Positions 47,335-55,853 of a stretch of 64,000 bases of DNA are shown piece by piece. The first letter of the stretch is position 1. Each line of letters opens with the position of its first letter. The notes under the pieces are model-generated. The model had not been told where the DNA came from. It did no database searches and saw only the letters and a program-made list of their open reading frames with translations. The translations under genes were made by a program, and so were the position numbers. The stretch is from CAZEFK01 sp964511405. GTDB lineage: Bacteria > Pseudomonadota > Alphaproteobacteria > Elsterales > Elsteraceae. The DNA is taken from positions 1 to 64,000 of the forward strand of contig CAZEFK010000001.1 in assembly GCA_964511405.1 (NCBI GenBank), written 5' to 3'.

Positions 47335-48054
47335 TCACCCCCGCTCGGCCGCCACCGCGGCGGCCAGCTCGGCCATGCTGGTGAACCGGGCGTCGGTGCG
47401 CGGCATCGTCCCGGGATCGCGGGTGGCGCCAAAGCCCTGGTCGGCGTGGCGGCGGTGGATCCAGCACGAGGCCAGGCCGGCCGCCTGGGCCGGCACATGA
47501 TCGTGGAACAGGCTTTCCGCGACGTGCAGGATCTCGTCCTTGGCGATGCCGTAGCCGGCCAGCCGGTCCAGCATGTACTGGAAGTTCCGCGGGTCGGGCT
47601 TGTAGGAGCCGATGTCCTCGGCCGTGAAGACGGCGTCGAAGGTGACGCCCAGCCGGCGGTTGCTCTCGGCGAAACTGACATTGTCGACGTTCGACAGGAT
47701 GACCAGCTTGAACTGCTGCTTCAGCGCCTGCAGCGCCGCGGCGCTGTCCGGGAACGCCGGCCAGTCCGCAATCGACCGGCCATAGGCCAGGCAGTCGGCC
47801 CAGGCCGCGGGCACGCCCCAATGCTCGGCCAGGCGCTTGGCCACGACCGCCAGCAGGTCGGAATAGGTCTTGGCGGGCGTCTGCGCCTGCTGCGCCGCCT
47901 CGTACCCCGCGTGCGCCTCCAGGACCTGGTTGCGCGTGAGCGCCGGCGCCACGCGCCGGGTCAGCGGCTCCAGCGCGGCGATCATGCCGCTCTCCCAGTC
48001 GATCAGGGTGCCGTAGCAGTCGAAGGTGAGGACCTTGAAGTCGGTCAGGCGCAT
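47335..48054 (-). CDS. Type II haloacid dehalogenase
   Basis: HAD-superfamily hydrolase of 239 residues, similar to L-2-haloacid dehalogenases that replace a halogen on a short acid by hydroxyl. The nucleophile Asp is in VLTFDCYGTLIDWE, motif II is LVILSNVDN, and the late motif FTAEDIGSYKPDP carries the Lys; the FDCYGTL(I/L)DWE start is typical of type II. ATG 48054 was chosen since earlier codons lack family similarity. Activity on haloacids is family inference; other phosphatase-like roles are possible. Confidence 0.88.
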   Translation of the reverse strand: MRLTDFKVLTFDCYGTLIDWESGMIAALEPLTRRVAPALTRNQVLEAHAGYEAAQQAQTPAKTYSDLLAVVAKRLAEHWGVPAAWADCLAYGRSIADWPAFPDSAAALQALKQQFKLVILSNVDNVSFAESNRRLGVTFDAVFTAEDIGSYKPDPRNFQYMLDRLAGYGIAKDEILHVAESLFHDHVPAQAAGLASCWIHRRHADQGFGATRDPGTMPRTDARFTSMAELAAAVAAERG

Positions 48055-48169
48055 GGCAGTCGCACTCTCCAGGATGATGCCGGCCATCCATGGCACGGCC
48101 GGGCCTGCCCCGTCTTGACCCGGCCTCCCGCGGCTTTGACCGAACCTCCGACTGGGATAGGCTCACGCC

Positions 48170-48928
48170 ATGGCCGGCCACAGCGCATCCCTGTCCTTGC
48201 GGGTCTATGACCGCGCGGGGGCCCGCCACGCCCATGCCCATCACCAGGCTGTCCTGCCGGCGGTCGGCACGCTGTCGATGCAGGTCGGGGACCGCGCCGG
48301 CCTGGTGGACCGGACGCACGGCGTCCTGATCCCCGGCGATCGGCTTCATGCCTTCGCGGCAGCGGGCGAAAACCGCTTCGTTGTCCTGGACGTGCCGCGC
48401 GGCGCCGGGCTGCCGGACGGCGTCATCGCCGCCGCCGCCCGGGATCCGTTCTTCGCCATCGATGCGGCGCTGACCGGTCTCTTGGCCTACCTCCACGAAA
48501 CCGTCGCCCAGGGTGTGCTGGCGGGCGCCGCCGCCCGGCACGCGACGGCGCTGCTGACCCAGGCGATTTCCCGGCAGATGGCGGCCGGGCCGCAGCCCGC
48601 ACCGGGCATTGCCGACGCCCTGGCGCTCGTCGAGGCCCGCTTTGCCGCCCCGATCGCCGTCGCGGACATGGCCGCCGCCGCCGGCATGGGCCTCAGCCGC
48701 TTCCACGAGGCCTTCCGCCGCGCCACGGCGACCACGCCCGCTGATTACCTCACCGCCGTCCGGCTCGACCACGCCGCCCTTCTGCTGCGGACCACGCGGC
48801 TGCCGATCGCCGACGTGGCGCTGGCGGTCGGGTTCTCGGACCAGAGCGCGCTGACCCGGGCCATCCGGCGGCGCCTGGGCACGACGCCGGCGCGCCTGCG
48901 CCGGGATGCGGCGGTCAGCCCGCGCTGA
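48170..48928 (+). CDS. AraC-family transcriptional regulator
   Basis: Regulator of 252 residues with an N-terminal cupin-like region (HAHAHHQAVLPAVGTLSMQV) and a C-terminal pair of helix-turn-helices, with ADMAAAAGMGLSRFHEAFRR and IADVALAVGFSDQSALTRAI. The double HTH is complete, so DNA binding is expected. It is divergent from the dehalogenase gene across 115 bp and may control it; the effector is unknown. Confidence 0.91.
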   Translation: MAGHSASLSLRVYDRAGARHAHAHHQAVLPAVGTLSMQVGDRAGLVDRTHGVLIPGDRLHAFAAAGENRFVVLDVPRGAGLPDGVIAAAARDPFFAIDAALTGLLAYLHETVAQGVLAGAAARHATALLTQAISRQMAAGPQPAPGIADALALVEARFAAPIAVADMAAAAGMGLSRFHEAFRRATATTPADYLTAVRLDHAALLLRTTRLPIADVALAVGFSDQSALTRAIRRRLGTTPARLRRDAAVSPR

Positions 48929-48959
48929 GGGCGCGCCGCGCGGTCGCCATCGGGGCTGC

Positions 48960-50459
48960 TCAGTGGTTGCGGTCGCCGAGGAGGTCACCCACGCTTTCGC
49001 GCAACTGCTCGCTCCGGTACGGCTTGCTGATGATCGGCAGCCCGCGCGCCGCCGCGGCCGCCATGGCATCGCTGTAGCCGGTGGCCAGCAGCACCGGAAT
49101 GGCCGGGAAGTGGTTGCGGATCTGCTCGGCCAGCTCGATGCCGCTCATCCCGTCCGGCATCATGATGTCGGAGAAGACCAGGTCCACCGGCTCGCCCTTG
49201 CTGAGCAGATCCAGGGCCGCGCGGGCGCGGTGCGCCAGCCGCACCGTGAAGCCGCTCTCCTCCAGCAGGGCGACGGCCAGCTCGGCGACATCGGGATTGT
49301 CCTCGACCACCAGCACGGTGACGCTCGTTCGCCGGTCGCCGGTCGGGCTGCGCACCGCCTCCCCGGCGGTGCCATCCACCGGCAGATAGAGACGGACGGT
49401 CGTGCCGACCCCGACGGTGCTGTCGATGTCCACCGCACCGCCGCACTGCTGGGCGAAGCCGTAGACCTGGCTCAGGCCCAAGCCGCTGCCGGCGCCGACG
49501 TCCTTGGTGGTGAAGAAGGGGTCGAACACCCGCGGGAGAATGTCGGGCGCGATGCCGACGCCCGTATCGGCGAGCTCGATCACCAGATAGCGGCCAGACA
49601 ACCCCAACCGGTCGTCCTGCACCGAGCGGCCGGAGGCCGAGAAGCGCAGCGTTCCACCGCTCGGCATGGCGTCGCGCGCGTTGAAGCACACATTGAGCAG
49701 CGCCAGCTCGAGCTGTGTGGCGTCGACGCTGATCGCCGGCAGGTCGTCCGGAATGTCGAGCTCGATGCGAATGTCGCCGCGCAAGGACTGCGACAGCAGC
49801 GACACCAGATCGCGCAGCCGCGGCGCCGCTTCGATCACCTTCGGGCTGAGTAGCTGCTGGCGCGAGAAGGCCAGCAGCTGCCGGGTCACGGTCGCGGCGG
49901 CCTCGCCAGCATGCTGGACGCGCGCCAGCTTGCCGGCGAGCCGCGCATCCAGCCCGGGCTGCTTCTGCGCCAGCTCGAGATTGCCCAGGATGACGGTCAG
50001 CAGATTGTTGAAATTGTGGGCAACGCCACCGGCCAGCTGGCCCACGGCCTGCAGCTTCTGGCTCTGGCGCAGCGCCGCCTCGGCGCGGCGGCGCTCGCTC
50101 ATTTCCGTCATCAGCCGCTCGTTGGCCGCCTTGGCGGCCTGATTGGCCCGCTCCAGATTGGCGTTGGCGTCGACGAGCGCCACATTGGCCGTGCGGTAGC
50201 CGCGCAGGGTCATCTCGAACGGCGACAGGCATTCAGCCAGGAACTCCGCGGCGCGGGCCAGGTCCGGCTTGGCCTTGGCACCCATGGCGCCCAGCGTGTC
50301 GTGGTGCAGCATCGTGAGGTCGAGCATGCCGACCTCGGCCACGAGCGCCGCGCGGCCGATCTCATAGGCCTCCAGCAGCACCGCCTCGCCATCCTGGGCG
50401 AGGGCGGCGGCCAGGGCGGCGCGATAGCGCGCCGCCAGCGTCTCGGGAACGCCGCTCAT
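48960..50459 (-). CDS. Hybrid histidine kinase with RsbU-type N-terminus
   Basis: Cytoplasmic 499-residue protein. Residues 1-90 resemble the RsbU N-terminal domain that binds RsbT in Bacillus; a helical linker (95-135) leads to the kinase core with phosphoacceptor H148 (GGVAHNFNNLL), N-box around LNVCFNARDAM and G-boxes ELADTGVGI and GAGSGLGLS. The C-terminal receiver (380-499) has phosphoacceptor D431 (FSDIMMPDG). It overlaps the RsbX gene by 4 bp and is last in the stressosome operon, so RsbT released from the stressosome probably controls its kinase activity. No separate response regulator follows. Confidence 0.88.
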   Translation of the reverse strand: MSGVPETLAARYRAALAAALAQDGEAVLLEAYEIGRAALVAEVGMLDLTMLHHDTLGAMGAKAKPDLARAAEFLAECLSPFEMTLRGYRTANVALVDANANLERANQAAKAANERLMTEMSERRRAEAALRQSQKLQAVGQLAGGVAHNFNNLLTVILGNLELAQKQPGLDARLAGKLARVQHAGEAAATVTRQLLAFSRQQLLSPKVIEAAPRLRDLVSLLSQSLRGDIRIELDIPDDLPAISVDATQLELALLNVCFNARDAMPSGGTLRFSASGRSVQDDRLGLSGRYLVIELADTGVGIAPDILPRVFDPFFTTKDVGAGSGLGLSQVYGFAQQCGGAVDIDSTVGVGTTVRLYLPVDGTAGEAVRSPTGDRRTSVTVLVVEDNPDVAELAVALLEESGFTVRLAHRARAALDLLSKGEPVDLVFSDIMMPDGMSGIELAEQIRNHFPAIPVLLATGYSDAMAAAAARGLPIISKPYRSEQLRESVGDLLGDRNH

Positions 50460-51085
50460 GACGGCGGCGGCCCCAGATAGCGCGCGACCAGCACCAGCGC
50501 GTCATCGGACTCGCGGCCGAAGCGCACCAGGATCTCCTCAGCGAGTTCGCCGACCGTGTGGTCATCCGGCGCTTCGGACACAAATTCGCTGCGGATCCCG
50601 TCGGTGGCGAAGATCAGCGTGTCTCCCGGCCCGATCGCGATCGCCCGCGCGCGCAACGGCGGCAGCTGGTAGCCGAGCACGCCGGCGCGCGGCAGGACCC
50701 CCTCGCGCGCCGGGTCTGCGGCGCCATCGGCGCGGAACAGCACGCCCTCGACATTGCCGACGCCCATCCAGGTCATGGTGGCGGTCGCAAGGTCGATGGC
50801 CGCCACGCTCAGCACCACGCCGCGCGTGCCGCGAAGATCCTCGTGGCAGCGATGCACCAGCGGGATCAGCGCGGTTCCGGCACGCTCCCGGAGCACGGCC
50901 GCGGCGAGCGTCGCCGCGTCGGCGGCATCATCGCCATGGCCCAGCCCGTCGATCGCGGCCAGCAGGACGCCGCCCGCGAACTCGGCGACGACGTAGTGGT
51001 CGCCGGACCGGGTGTAGGCGACCAGCGGCCGGCACGCGACGCTCCACGCTACGGACGCGGCCGCGATCGCCTCCGGGGCTGCCAT
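50456..51085 (-). CDS. rsbX: RsbX-like PP2C/SpoIIE phosphatase
   Basis: Serine/threonine phosphatase of 209 residues, expected to dephosphorylate RsbR and RsbS and so reset the stressosome. The SpoIIE/PP2C metal-binding Asp are in GVLLAAIDGLGHGDDAADA and in GPGDTLIFATDGI; SDDALVLVARYL closes the domain. It begins one base after rsbT and overlaps the hybrid kinase by 4 bp, in the Bacillus order R-S-T-X less the sigma factor genes. Confidence 0.9.
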   Translation of the reverse strand: MAAPEAIAAASVAWSVACRPLVAYTRSGDHYVVAEFAGGVLLAAIDGLGHGDDAADAATLAAAVLRERAGTALIPLVHRCHEDLRGTRGVVLSVAAIDLATATMTWMGVGNVEGVLFRADGAADPAREGVLPRAGVLGYQLPPLRARAIAIGPGDTLIFATDGIRSEFVSEAPDDHTVGELAEEILVRFGRESDDALVLVARYLGPPPS

Positions 51086-51086
51086 G

Positions 51087-51485
51087 TCACCGGACCCACT
51101 TTGTCATCGTCACCACGGTTCCCTTGCCCAGCTCCGACGCGATGTTGAATTCGTCCATCAGGCGCTTGGCTCCGGGCAGTCCAAGCCCGAGGCTCTTGCC
51201 GGTGGAGAAGCCGTCCTGCAACGCCAGGCCGATATCGGCGATCCCCGGCCCGTCGTCGCGCGCCACCACCGCGAGGCCGCGCCGGCCGTTCCGCTCCACG
51301 ATCTCGACGGTGATCTCGCCGCGCCCGGCATACACGACCATGTTGCGCACGATCTCGGAGATGGCCGTCGCGATCACGGTCAGGTCGCTGCCGGTGAAAC
51401 CAGCGCGGATCGCAAGCTCGCGACCGGTCTGGCGCGCGGTGACGATATCCGCCTCGCGGTCAATCGGCACGTGGACCGCAGTCAC
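51087..51485 (-). CDS. rsbT: RsbT-like switch kinase
   Basis: HATPase_c-type serine/threonine kinase of 132 residues. In known stressosomes RsbT phosphorylates RsbS and RsbR and, once free, activates RsbU by contact. The N-box is AISEIVRNMVVYAG, G1 is ARDDGPGI and G2 is TGKSLGLGLPGAKRLMDEF. GTG 51485 overlaps the rsbS stop by 4 bp. Its likely target here is the RsbU-like N-terminus of the hybrid kinase, not a PP2C phosphatase. Confidence 0.92.
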   Translation of the reverse strand: MTAVHVPIDREADIVTARQTGRELAIRAGFTGSDLTVIATAISEIVRNMVVYAGRGEITVEIVERNGRRGLAVVARDDGPGIADIGLALQDGFSTGKSLGLGLPGAKRLMDEFNIASELGKGTVVTMTKWVR

Positions 51486-51844
51486 CGACGGCGGCCCTGA
51501 TGCGCGTCGATCAGGGCCAGACCCTCTTCCAGGTCCAGTGCGGTTGGGATTCCCTCCAGGGTCAGGCCCAGCTGCACCATGGCGAAGGCGACATCGGGCT
51601 GGATCCCGACGATCACGGTCAGGGCCCCGCGCAATCGCGTCGACTCGGCGATCCCGCGCAGCGTTCGGGTGGCGAAGGAGTCCATGACGTCGAGCACGCT
51701 GAGGTCGACCACCACGCCGCGGCTGCGCAGCTGCCCGACCTTCTGGGCCAGGTCGTCCTTGAGCAGCAGCAGGTCCCGGTCGGTCAGCGCCGCCTGGATC
51801 GATGCAATGAGGACATCGCCCTGCTTGAGGATCGGGACCGACAT
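51482..51844 (-). CDS. rsbS: RsbS-like stressosome scaffold (STAS)
   Basis: Single STAS-domain protein of 120 residues that forms the stressosome core and holds RsbT. The phosphorylatable Ser of Bacillus RsbS (Ser59, in DSF) corresponds to S56 in DVMDSFATRTL, and ALTVIVGIQPDVAFAMVQLG is a typical STAS region. It lies 9 bp after rsbR and overlaps rsbT by 4 bp. Confidence 0.93.
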   Translation of the reverse strand: MSVPILKQGDVLIASIQAALTDRDLLLLKDDLAQKVGQLRSRGVVVDLSVLDVMDSFATRTLRGIAESTRLRGALTVIVGIQPDVAFAMVQLGLTLEGIPTALDLEEGLALIDAHQGRRR

Positions 51845-51853
51845 CGGCGCACC

Positions 51854-52795
51854 TCAGATTCCGGGCTCGGCCAGCCGGACGACCTTGTAGCCGAGCATCC
51901 GTTCGGCCTCTTCGAGGCCGCCCTGCAGATCACCAACGGTGGCCAGCCTGCCAAGATCGACGCCCAGCGTCACCAGGGTCTGCGCGACTTCGGCCGACAG
52001 CCCCGTGATGATCACGCTGGCGCCCATCAGGCGCGCCGCCGCGGCGGTCTGGACCAGGTGGTTCGCCACCCGTGAATCGATGGCGACCACCCCCGTGATG
52101 TCGACCACGACCACCTTGGCCCGGTTGGCCCGGATCGCATGCAGCAGGCCGTCGGTCAGGCGCTTGGCTCGGTCGGAGTCGAGCAGCCCGATGATCGGCA
52201 GGATCAGCAGGCGCTCCCGGATCTGCAGGGTCGGGGTCGACAGCTCGCGGATCGCGGCCTGCTGCAGGAAGATCGTCCGCTCGCGCTCGGCCAGCATCAC
52301 GTCAAGGATGATCGCGAGGTCCAGAAATGCCACCTTGTTGAGCGACTTGACCGCGGCCCAGGCGGTCGCCGAGTCGAGCCCCGTCTCGGTCATGACGATG
52401 TCGCCCAGCGACTGCAGCAACTGCAGGAACGCCCCCATGAAGCTGCGCCCGTCCAGCCCGGCGCGGCTGTAGAGAAGGCCGAGCTCGATCCGCTCCTCGA
52501 TATAAGCGCGCCCATAGTCGCCCGAGACCATGGCGATCAGGTGCGCCCGCTTCATGCGGCGGGCGTCGTCGACCAGGCTGCGGCGGCGGAACAGGTCCGC
52601 GGCCGCGGTGGATGCGGCCAGGCGCTCGAAGAAGGCGCTCGCGATCGCATCGACCCGGGGCAGGATGGCATCGCGAACAGTGGTGATCCGGGCGACGTCG
52701 TCGGCCTCAAGGCCAACCAGGGCGTGGCGCTCTGTCACGCTGAACTCGGCGACATCCCGGATGTGGGAATCCGCAGTCGATAGCGATCCTGCCAT
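51854..52795 (-). CDS. rsbR: RsbR-like stressosome sensor, globin-like N-domain
   Basis: A 313-residue sensor: residues 15-170 form a globin-coupled-sensor-like domain and 195-305 a STAS domain. The His that binds haem in HemAT-type sensors aligns with Tyr109 in LGLLYSRAGL, so haem binding is doubtful. The two phosphorylated Thr of Bacillus RsbRA (171 and 205) match S207 in LLDSDRAK and S241 in AIDSRVAN, 34 residues apart as there. ATG 52795 follows AGAGGAAG. First gene of the operon; the signal sensed is unknown. The divergent antiporter lies across 236 bp. Confidence 0.9.
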   Translation of the reverse strand: MAGSLSTADSHIRDVAEFSVTERHALVGLEADDVARITTVRDAILPRVDAIASAFFERLAASTAAADLFRRRSLVDDARRMKRAHLIAMVSGDYGRAYIEERIELGLLYSRAGLDGRSFMGAFLQLLQSLGDIVMTETGLDSATAWAAVKSLNKVAFLDLAIILDVMLAERERTIFLQQAAIRELSTPTLQIRERLLILPIIGLLDSDRAKRLTDGLLHAIRANRAKVVVVDITGVVAIDSRVANHLVQTAAAARLMGASVIITGLSAEVAQTLVTLGVDLGRLATVGDLQGGLEEAERMLGYKVVRLAEPGI

Positions 52796-53031
52796 GTCTT
52801 CCTCTGATCTCGACCGGGTGCAATTCCACTCAAGACCGTCGCACAAGCGCCCGAGTCGTGCCAGCCCGATTTACCCGAGGGGCAATACAAGCCTGGACCC
52901 ATCCACCCATGGCCGTACGTTGAGTGCGATATAGCAATCGGCTGAGGCTGGTCTGCTGTCGAACGTTGCCTGCGCCGCCCGCCATTCGCGGCTACACTGG
53001 CACCCTTCTTTCCAACTGCGGATGAGCGCCC

Positions 53032-55524
53032 GTGTCCGATATCGCCGCCGTCGTGCTGGCCGTTGCGAGCCTGCTGGCCGTGATCAGCCTGCTGGTGCCC
53101 CTGGGCAAGCGCCTGGGCCTGCCGACGTCGGTGTGCCTGGCGGCGGTCGGCTGTGCGCTCGGCGGCACCGCGGCCGCCTTTGGCCAGCGCGACGGGCTCG
53201 GCGTCGTCGGCGACCTGCTGCGCACGCTGGACGGCCTGCAGGTCTCGGGCGACGCCCTGCTGTACATTTTCCTGCCGGCATTGCTGTTCGAAACGGCACT
53301 GGCCATCGACGTCCGGCAGCTGATGGACGATGTCTGGCCGGTGCTGCTCCTGGCGGTGGTCGCCGTCCTGGTGTCGACGGCCGTGGTCGGCCTTGCCGTG
53401 TGGGCGGCGTCCGGCGTCGCGCTGGCCGCCTGCCTGCTGCTGGCGGCGATCGCCTCGACCACCGACCCGGTGGCGGTGGTGGCCCTGTTCCGCGACCTCG
53501 GGGTCCCGCGCCGGCTGAGCCTGCTGGTCGAGGGCGAAAGCCTGTTCAACGATGCCGCGGCCATTGCGCTCTCGGCGCTGCTGCTGGCCATCATCACGGG
53601 CCATGGCGACGGCAGCCTGGCGGCGGCCGCGCTGGCCTTCGGGATCAGCTTCCTGGGCGGCCTGGCCCTGGGCTACGCCGCCGGCCGGCTGGCCGCGCTC
53701 GCGCTGGAACGGATGGGCGGCCTGCGCAAGAGCACGGTGACCCTGACCATCGCCCTCGCCTACCTGGTCTATGTCGCGGGCGACCATTACCTGGGCGTCT
53801 CGGGCGTGGTTGCGGTGGTGACCGCGGCGCTGACCGTCGGCCTTCACGCACCGACCCGGATCGCCCAGAGCGTCTGGGCGAACCTGACCGAGACCTGGTC
53901 GCAGATCGCGTTCTGGGCCAGTTCCCTGATCGTGCTGCTGGCCACCATGATGGCGCCCGGGCAGCTGTCGGGCCTCACGGCCGCCGAAGCCGCGCTGCTG
54001 GCGGTGCTGTTCCTGGCGGCGCTCGCCGCCCGAGCGCTGGTGCTGTTCGGCCTGATGCCGCTGTTGTCGGCCGTGGGCCTGGCCCAGCAGGTGGAGCGCC
54101 GGCTGCTGGCGGTGATGCTGTGGGGCGGCTTGCGCGGCGCGGTCTCGCTGGCGCTGGGCCTGGCGGTCATGCGCAACCCCGACCTGCCGCCCGAGGTCCG
54201 GCGCCTGGTTGCCGTGCTGGTCACGGCCTTCGTGCTGGCGACGCTGTTCGTCCAGGCGACCACGCTCCGGCCGCTGATCCGCTGGCTGCATCTCGACCGC
54301 CTGACCGGCGCCGAGCTGGCGTTGCGCAACCGGGTGATCCAGCTGGCCCTGCGCTCGGTCGGGGAGCGGATGCGGGCCCTGGCGGCCGACGGCGCGGCCC
54401 GCCTGGAGGCGCAGGTCGAGGCCCTGGTGGCGCGCCGCATGGCCGTGCTGGAAGGCATCGGGCCGGAGGACGGCATGTGCGAGGCCGACTTCGTGCAATC
54501 GGCCCTGGTCATGGTGACCCAATACGAACAGACCGTGTATCTGCGCTATTTCGATACCGGCGTGATCACCGGAACCGTGGTTCGTCTGCTGGTCGCCAAG
54601 ACCACGGTCCTGCAGGACAGCCTCAAGGAGGGCGGCGTTGCGGGCTATGAGCAAACGGCCAGCCGCGGCCTCGCCCGCTCGCCGGACATCCGGCTGGCGC
54701 TGGCTCTGCACCGCCGCTTGGGGCTCGGGCGCTGGCTGGCCGGGCTGATCGCCGATCGCTACGAATCGCTGCTGGTCACCCGCGGCGCCCTGGGCGAGGT
54801 CGCGGCCTTTGTCGACGCCACGGTGCGGCCGCTGTTCGGCGCCGGCGTCGGCGACGTCGTCGGCCGGATCGTCGGCGATCGCCGCCGCCGCACCGAGGCT
54901 GCCCTCGCCAAGCTGCCCGCGCAATTCCCCGAATTCGCCGAGTTGGTGCAGGGCCGGCTGCTGGAGCTGGCGGCGCTGCGCATCGAGGCGGCCGAATACG
55001 ACAGCCTGATCCAGCAGCGCGTGATCGCCGCCGAAGTCCACAAGGACCTGGAGCGCGAGCTGCGCCGGCACCGCCGCCAGATCCAGGCGCGCCCGGTGCT
55101 CGACCTGGGGCTCGACCGCGCCCAGCTGGTGCGCCGCGTTCCCATGTTCGAAGGCTTGGCGGAGAAGCGCCTGCGCGAGCTTTCGCGGCTGCTGCGGCCA
55201 CGCCTGGCGGTGCCCGGCGAGATCATCGTCCGGCGGGGCGATGCCGGCGATGCCATGTACTTCATCGTCGCCGGCACGCTCGACGCCGTGGTTGCGCCGG
55301 GGATCACGCGGACCATGGGCCCCGGCGACTTCTTCGGCGAGATCGCGCTTTTGAACCGCAGCCCGCGCACCGCCGACGTCACGGCGACGGGCTTCTGCCA
55401 ATTGCTGGTGCTGGCCGCCGCCGATTTCGACCGCCTGGTCGGGCGCCAGCCCGGCCTGCGCGACCAGGTGCGCCTGGTCGCCCAGCAGCGGCTGGGGCGG
55501 ACCGCCGAGGCCGAAGGGTCCTAA
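53032..55524 (+). CDS. CPA1 cation/proton antiporter with cyclic-nucleotide domain
   Basis: Membrane antiporter of 830 residues exchanging Na+ or K+ for H+. About twelve helices fill residues 1-420; the ion-site motif is in STTDPVAVVALF, and ESLFNDAAAIAL is the CPA1 signature. A cytosolic helical region (430-690) leads to a cyclic-nucleotide-binding domain (about 700-810) whose cassette FFGEIALLNRSPRTADV keeps the Glu and Arg that hold the nucleotide. The layout recalls plant SOS1 and animal sperm NHE proteins. GTG 53032 is the start. Divergent from rsbR; a link to stress control is inference. Confidence 0.92.
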   Translation: MSDIAAVVLAVASLLAVISLLVPLGKRLGLPTSVCLAAVGCALGGTAAAFGQRDGLGVVGDLLRTLDGLQVSGDALLYIFLPALLFETALAIDVRQLMDDVWPVLLLAVVAVLVSTAVVGLAVWAASGVALAACLLLAAIASTTDPVAVVALFRDLGVPRRLSLLVEGESLFNDAAAIALSALLLAIITGHGDGSLAAAALAFGISFLGGLALGYAAGRLAALALERMGGLRKSTVTLTIALAYLVYVAGDHYLGVSGVVAVVTAALTVGLHAPTRIAQSVWANLTETWSQIAFWASSLIVLLATMMAPGQLSGLTAAEAALLAVLFLAALAARALVLFGLMPLLSAVGLAQQVERRLLAVMLWGGLRGAVSLALGLAVMRNPDLPPEVRRLVAVLVTAFVLATLFVQATTLRPLIRWLHLDRLTGAELALRNRVIQLALRSVGERMRALAADGAARLEAQVEALVARRMAVLEGIGPEDGMCEADFVQSALVMVTQYEQTVYLRYFDTGVITGTVVRLLVAKTTVLQDSLKEGGVAGYEQTASRGLARSPDIRLALALHRRLGLGRWLAGLIADRYESLLVTRGALGEVAAFVDATVRPLFGAGVGDVVGRIVGDRRRRTEAALAKLPAQFPEFAELVQGRLLELAALRIEAAEYDSLIQQRVIAAEVHKDLERELRRHRRQIQARPVLDLGLDRAQLVRRVPMFEGLAEKRLRELSRLLRPRLAVPGEIIVRRGDAGDAMYFIVAGTLDAVVAPGITRTMGPGDFFGEIALLNRSPRTADVTATGFCQLLVLAAADFDRLVGRQPGLRDQVRLVAQQRLGRTAEAEGS

Positions 55525-55853
55525 TCGGCCGAACCGTCGGTCCGCACCACCATGCCGTCGCGCACGGCGACCGGGATCGGTTCCAGCCGCCGGCCCAGGC
55601 AAGGGCCGAAGGTGCAGCGGCCGTCGGCGAAGCGGAAGCGGGCGCCGTGCATGGAGCACAGCAGGGCGTCGCGCTCGTAGGTCAGGAACTGGGCCGGCTG
55701 CCAGTCCAGCGGCACCCAGGCATGCGGGCAGCGGTTGAGATAGCAGCGCACCTGGTTGCCGAAGCGCACGACGATCGCGCTCTCCGGCTCGCCGCGCCAC
55801 TCGATCTTGACTTCGACGGCGTCGGGATCGGCCAGTTGGTCGAACGCGATCAC
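55521..55853 (-). CDS. Small Rieske [2Fe-2S] protein
   Basis: Soluble ferredoxin-like Rieske protein of 110 residues from GTG 55853, which overlaps the EVE gene stop by 4 bp. The cluster ligands are C42 and H44 (NRCPHAW) and C66 and H69 (LCSMHG). The stand-alone domain resembles nitrite-reductase small-subunit or dioxygenase ferredoxins. No oxygenase is adjacent, so its partner is unknown. It ends 4 bp into the convergent antiporter gene. Confidence 0.91.
   Translation of the reverse strand: MIAFDQLADPDAVEVKIEWRGEPESAIVVRFGNQVRCYLNRCPHAWVPLDWQPAQFLTYERDALLCSMHGARFRFADGRCTFGPCLGRRLEPIPVAVRDGMVVRTDGSAD

Noticed and set aside
52796..53031. A possible sigma-54 promoter (TGGAATTGCAC) in the rsbR-antiporter gap
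   Set aside because: The GG and GC elements are not 10 bp apart as the -24/-12 type needs.
52735..55800. A 1021-residue minus-strand frame opposite the antiporter gene
   Set aside because: A Gln, Arg and His-rich antisense shadow of the antiporter; the antiporter has full family motifs and a plausible start.
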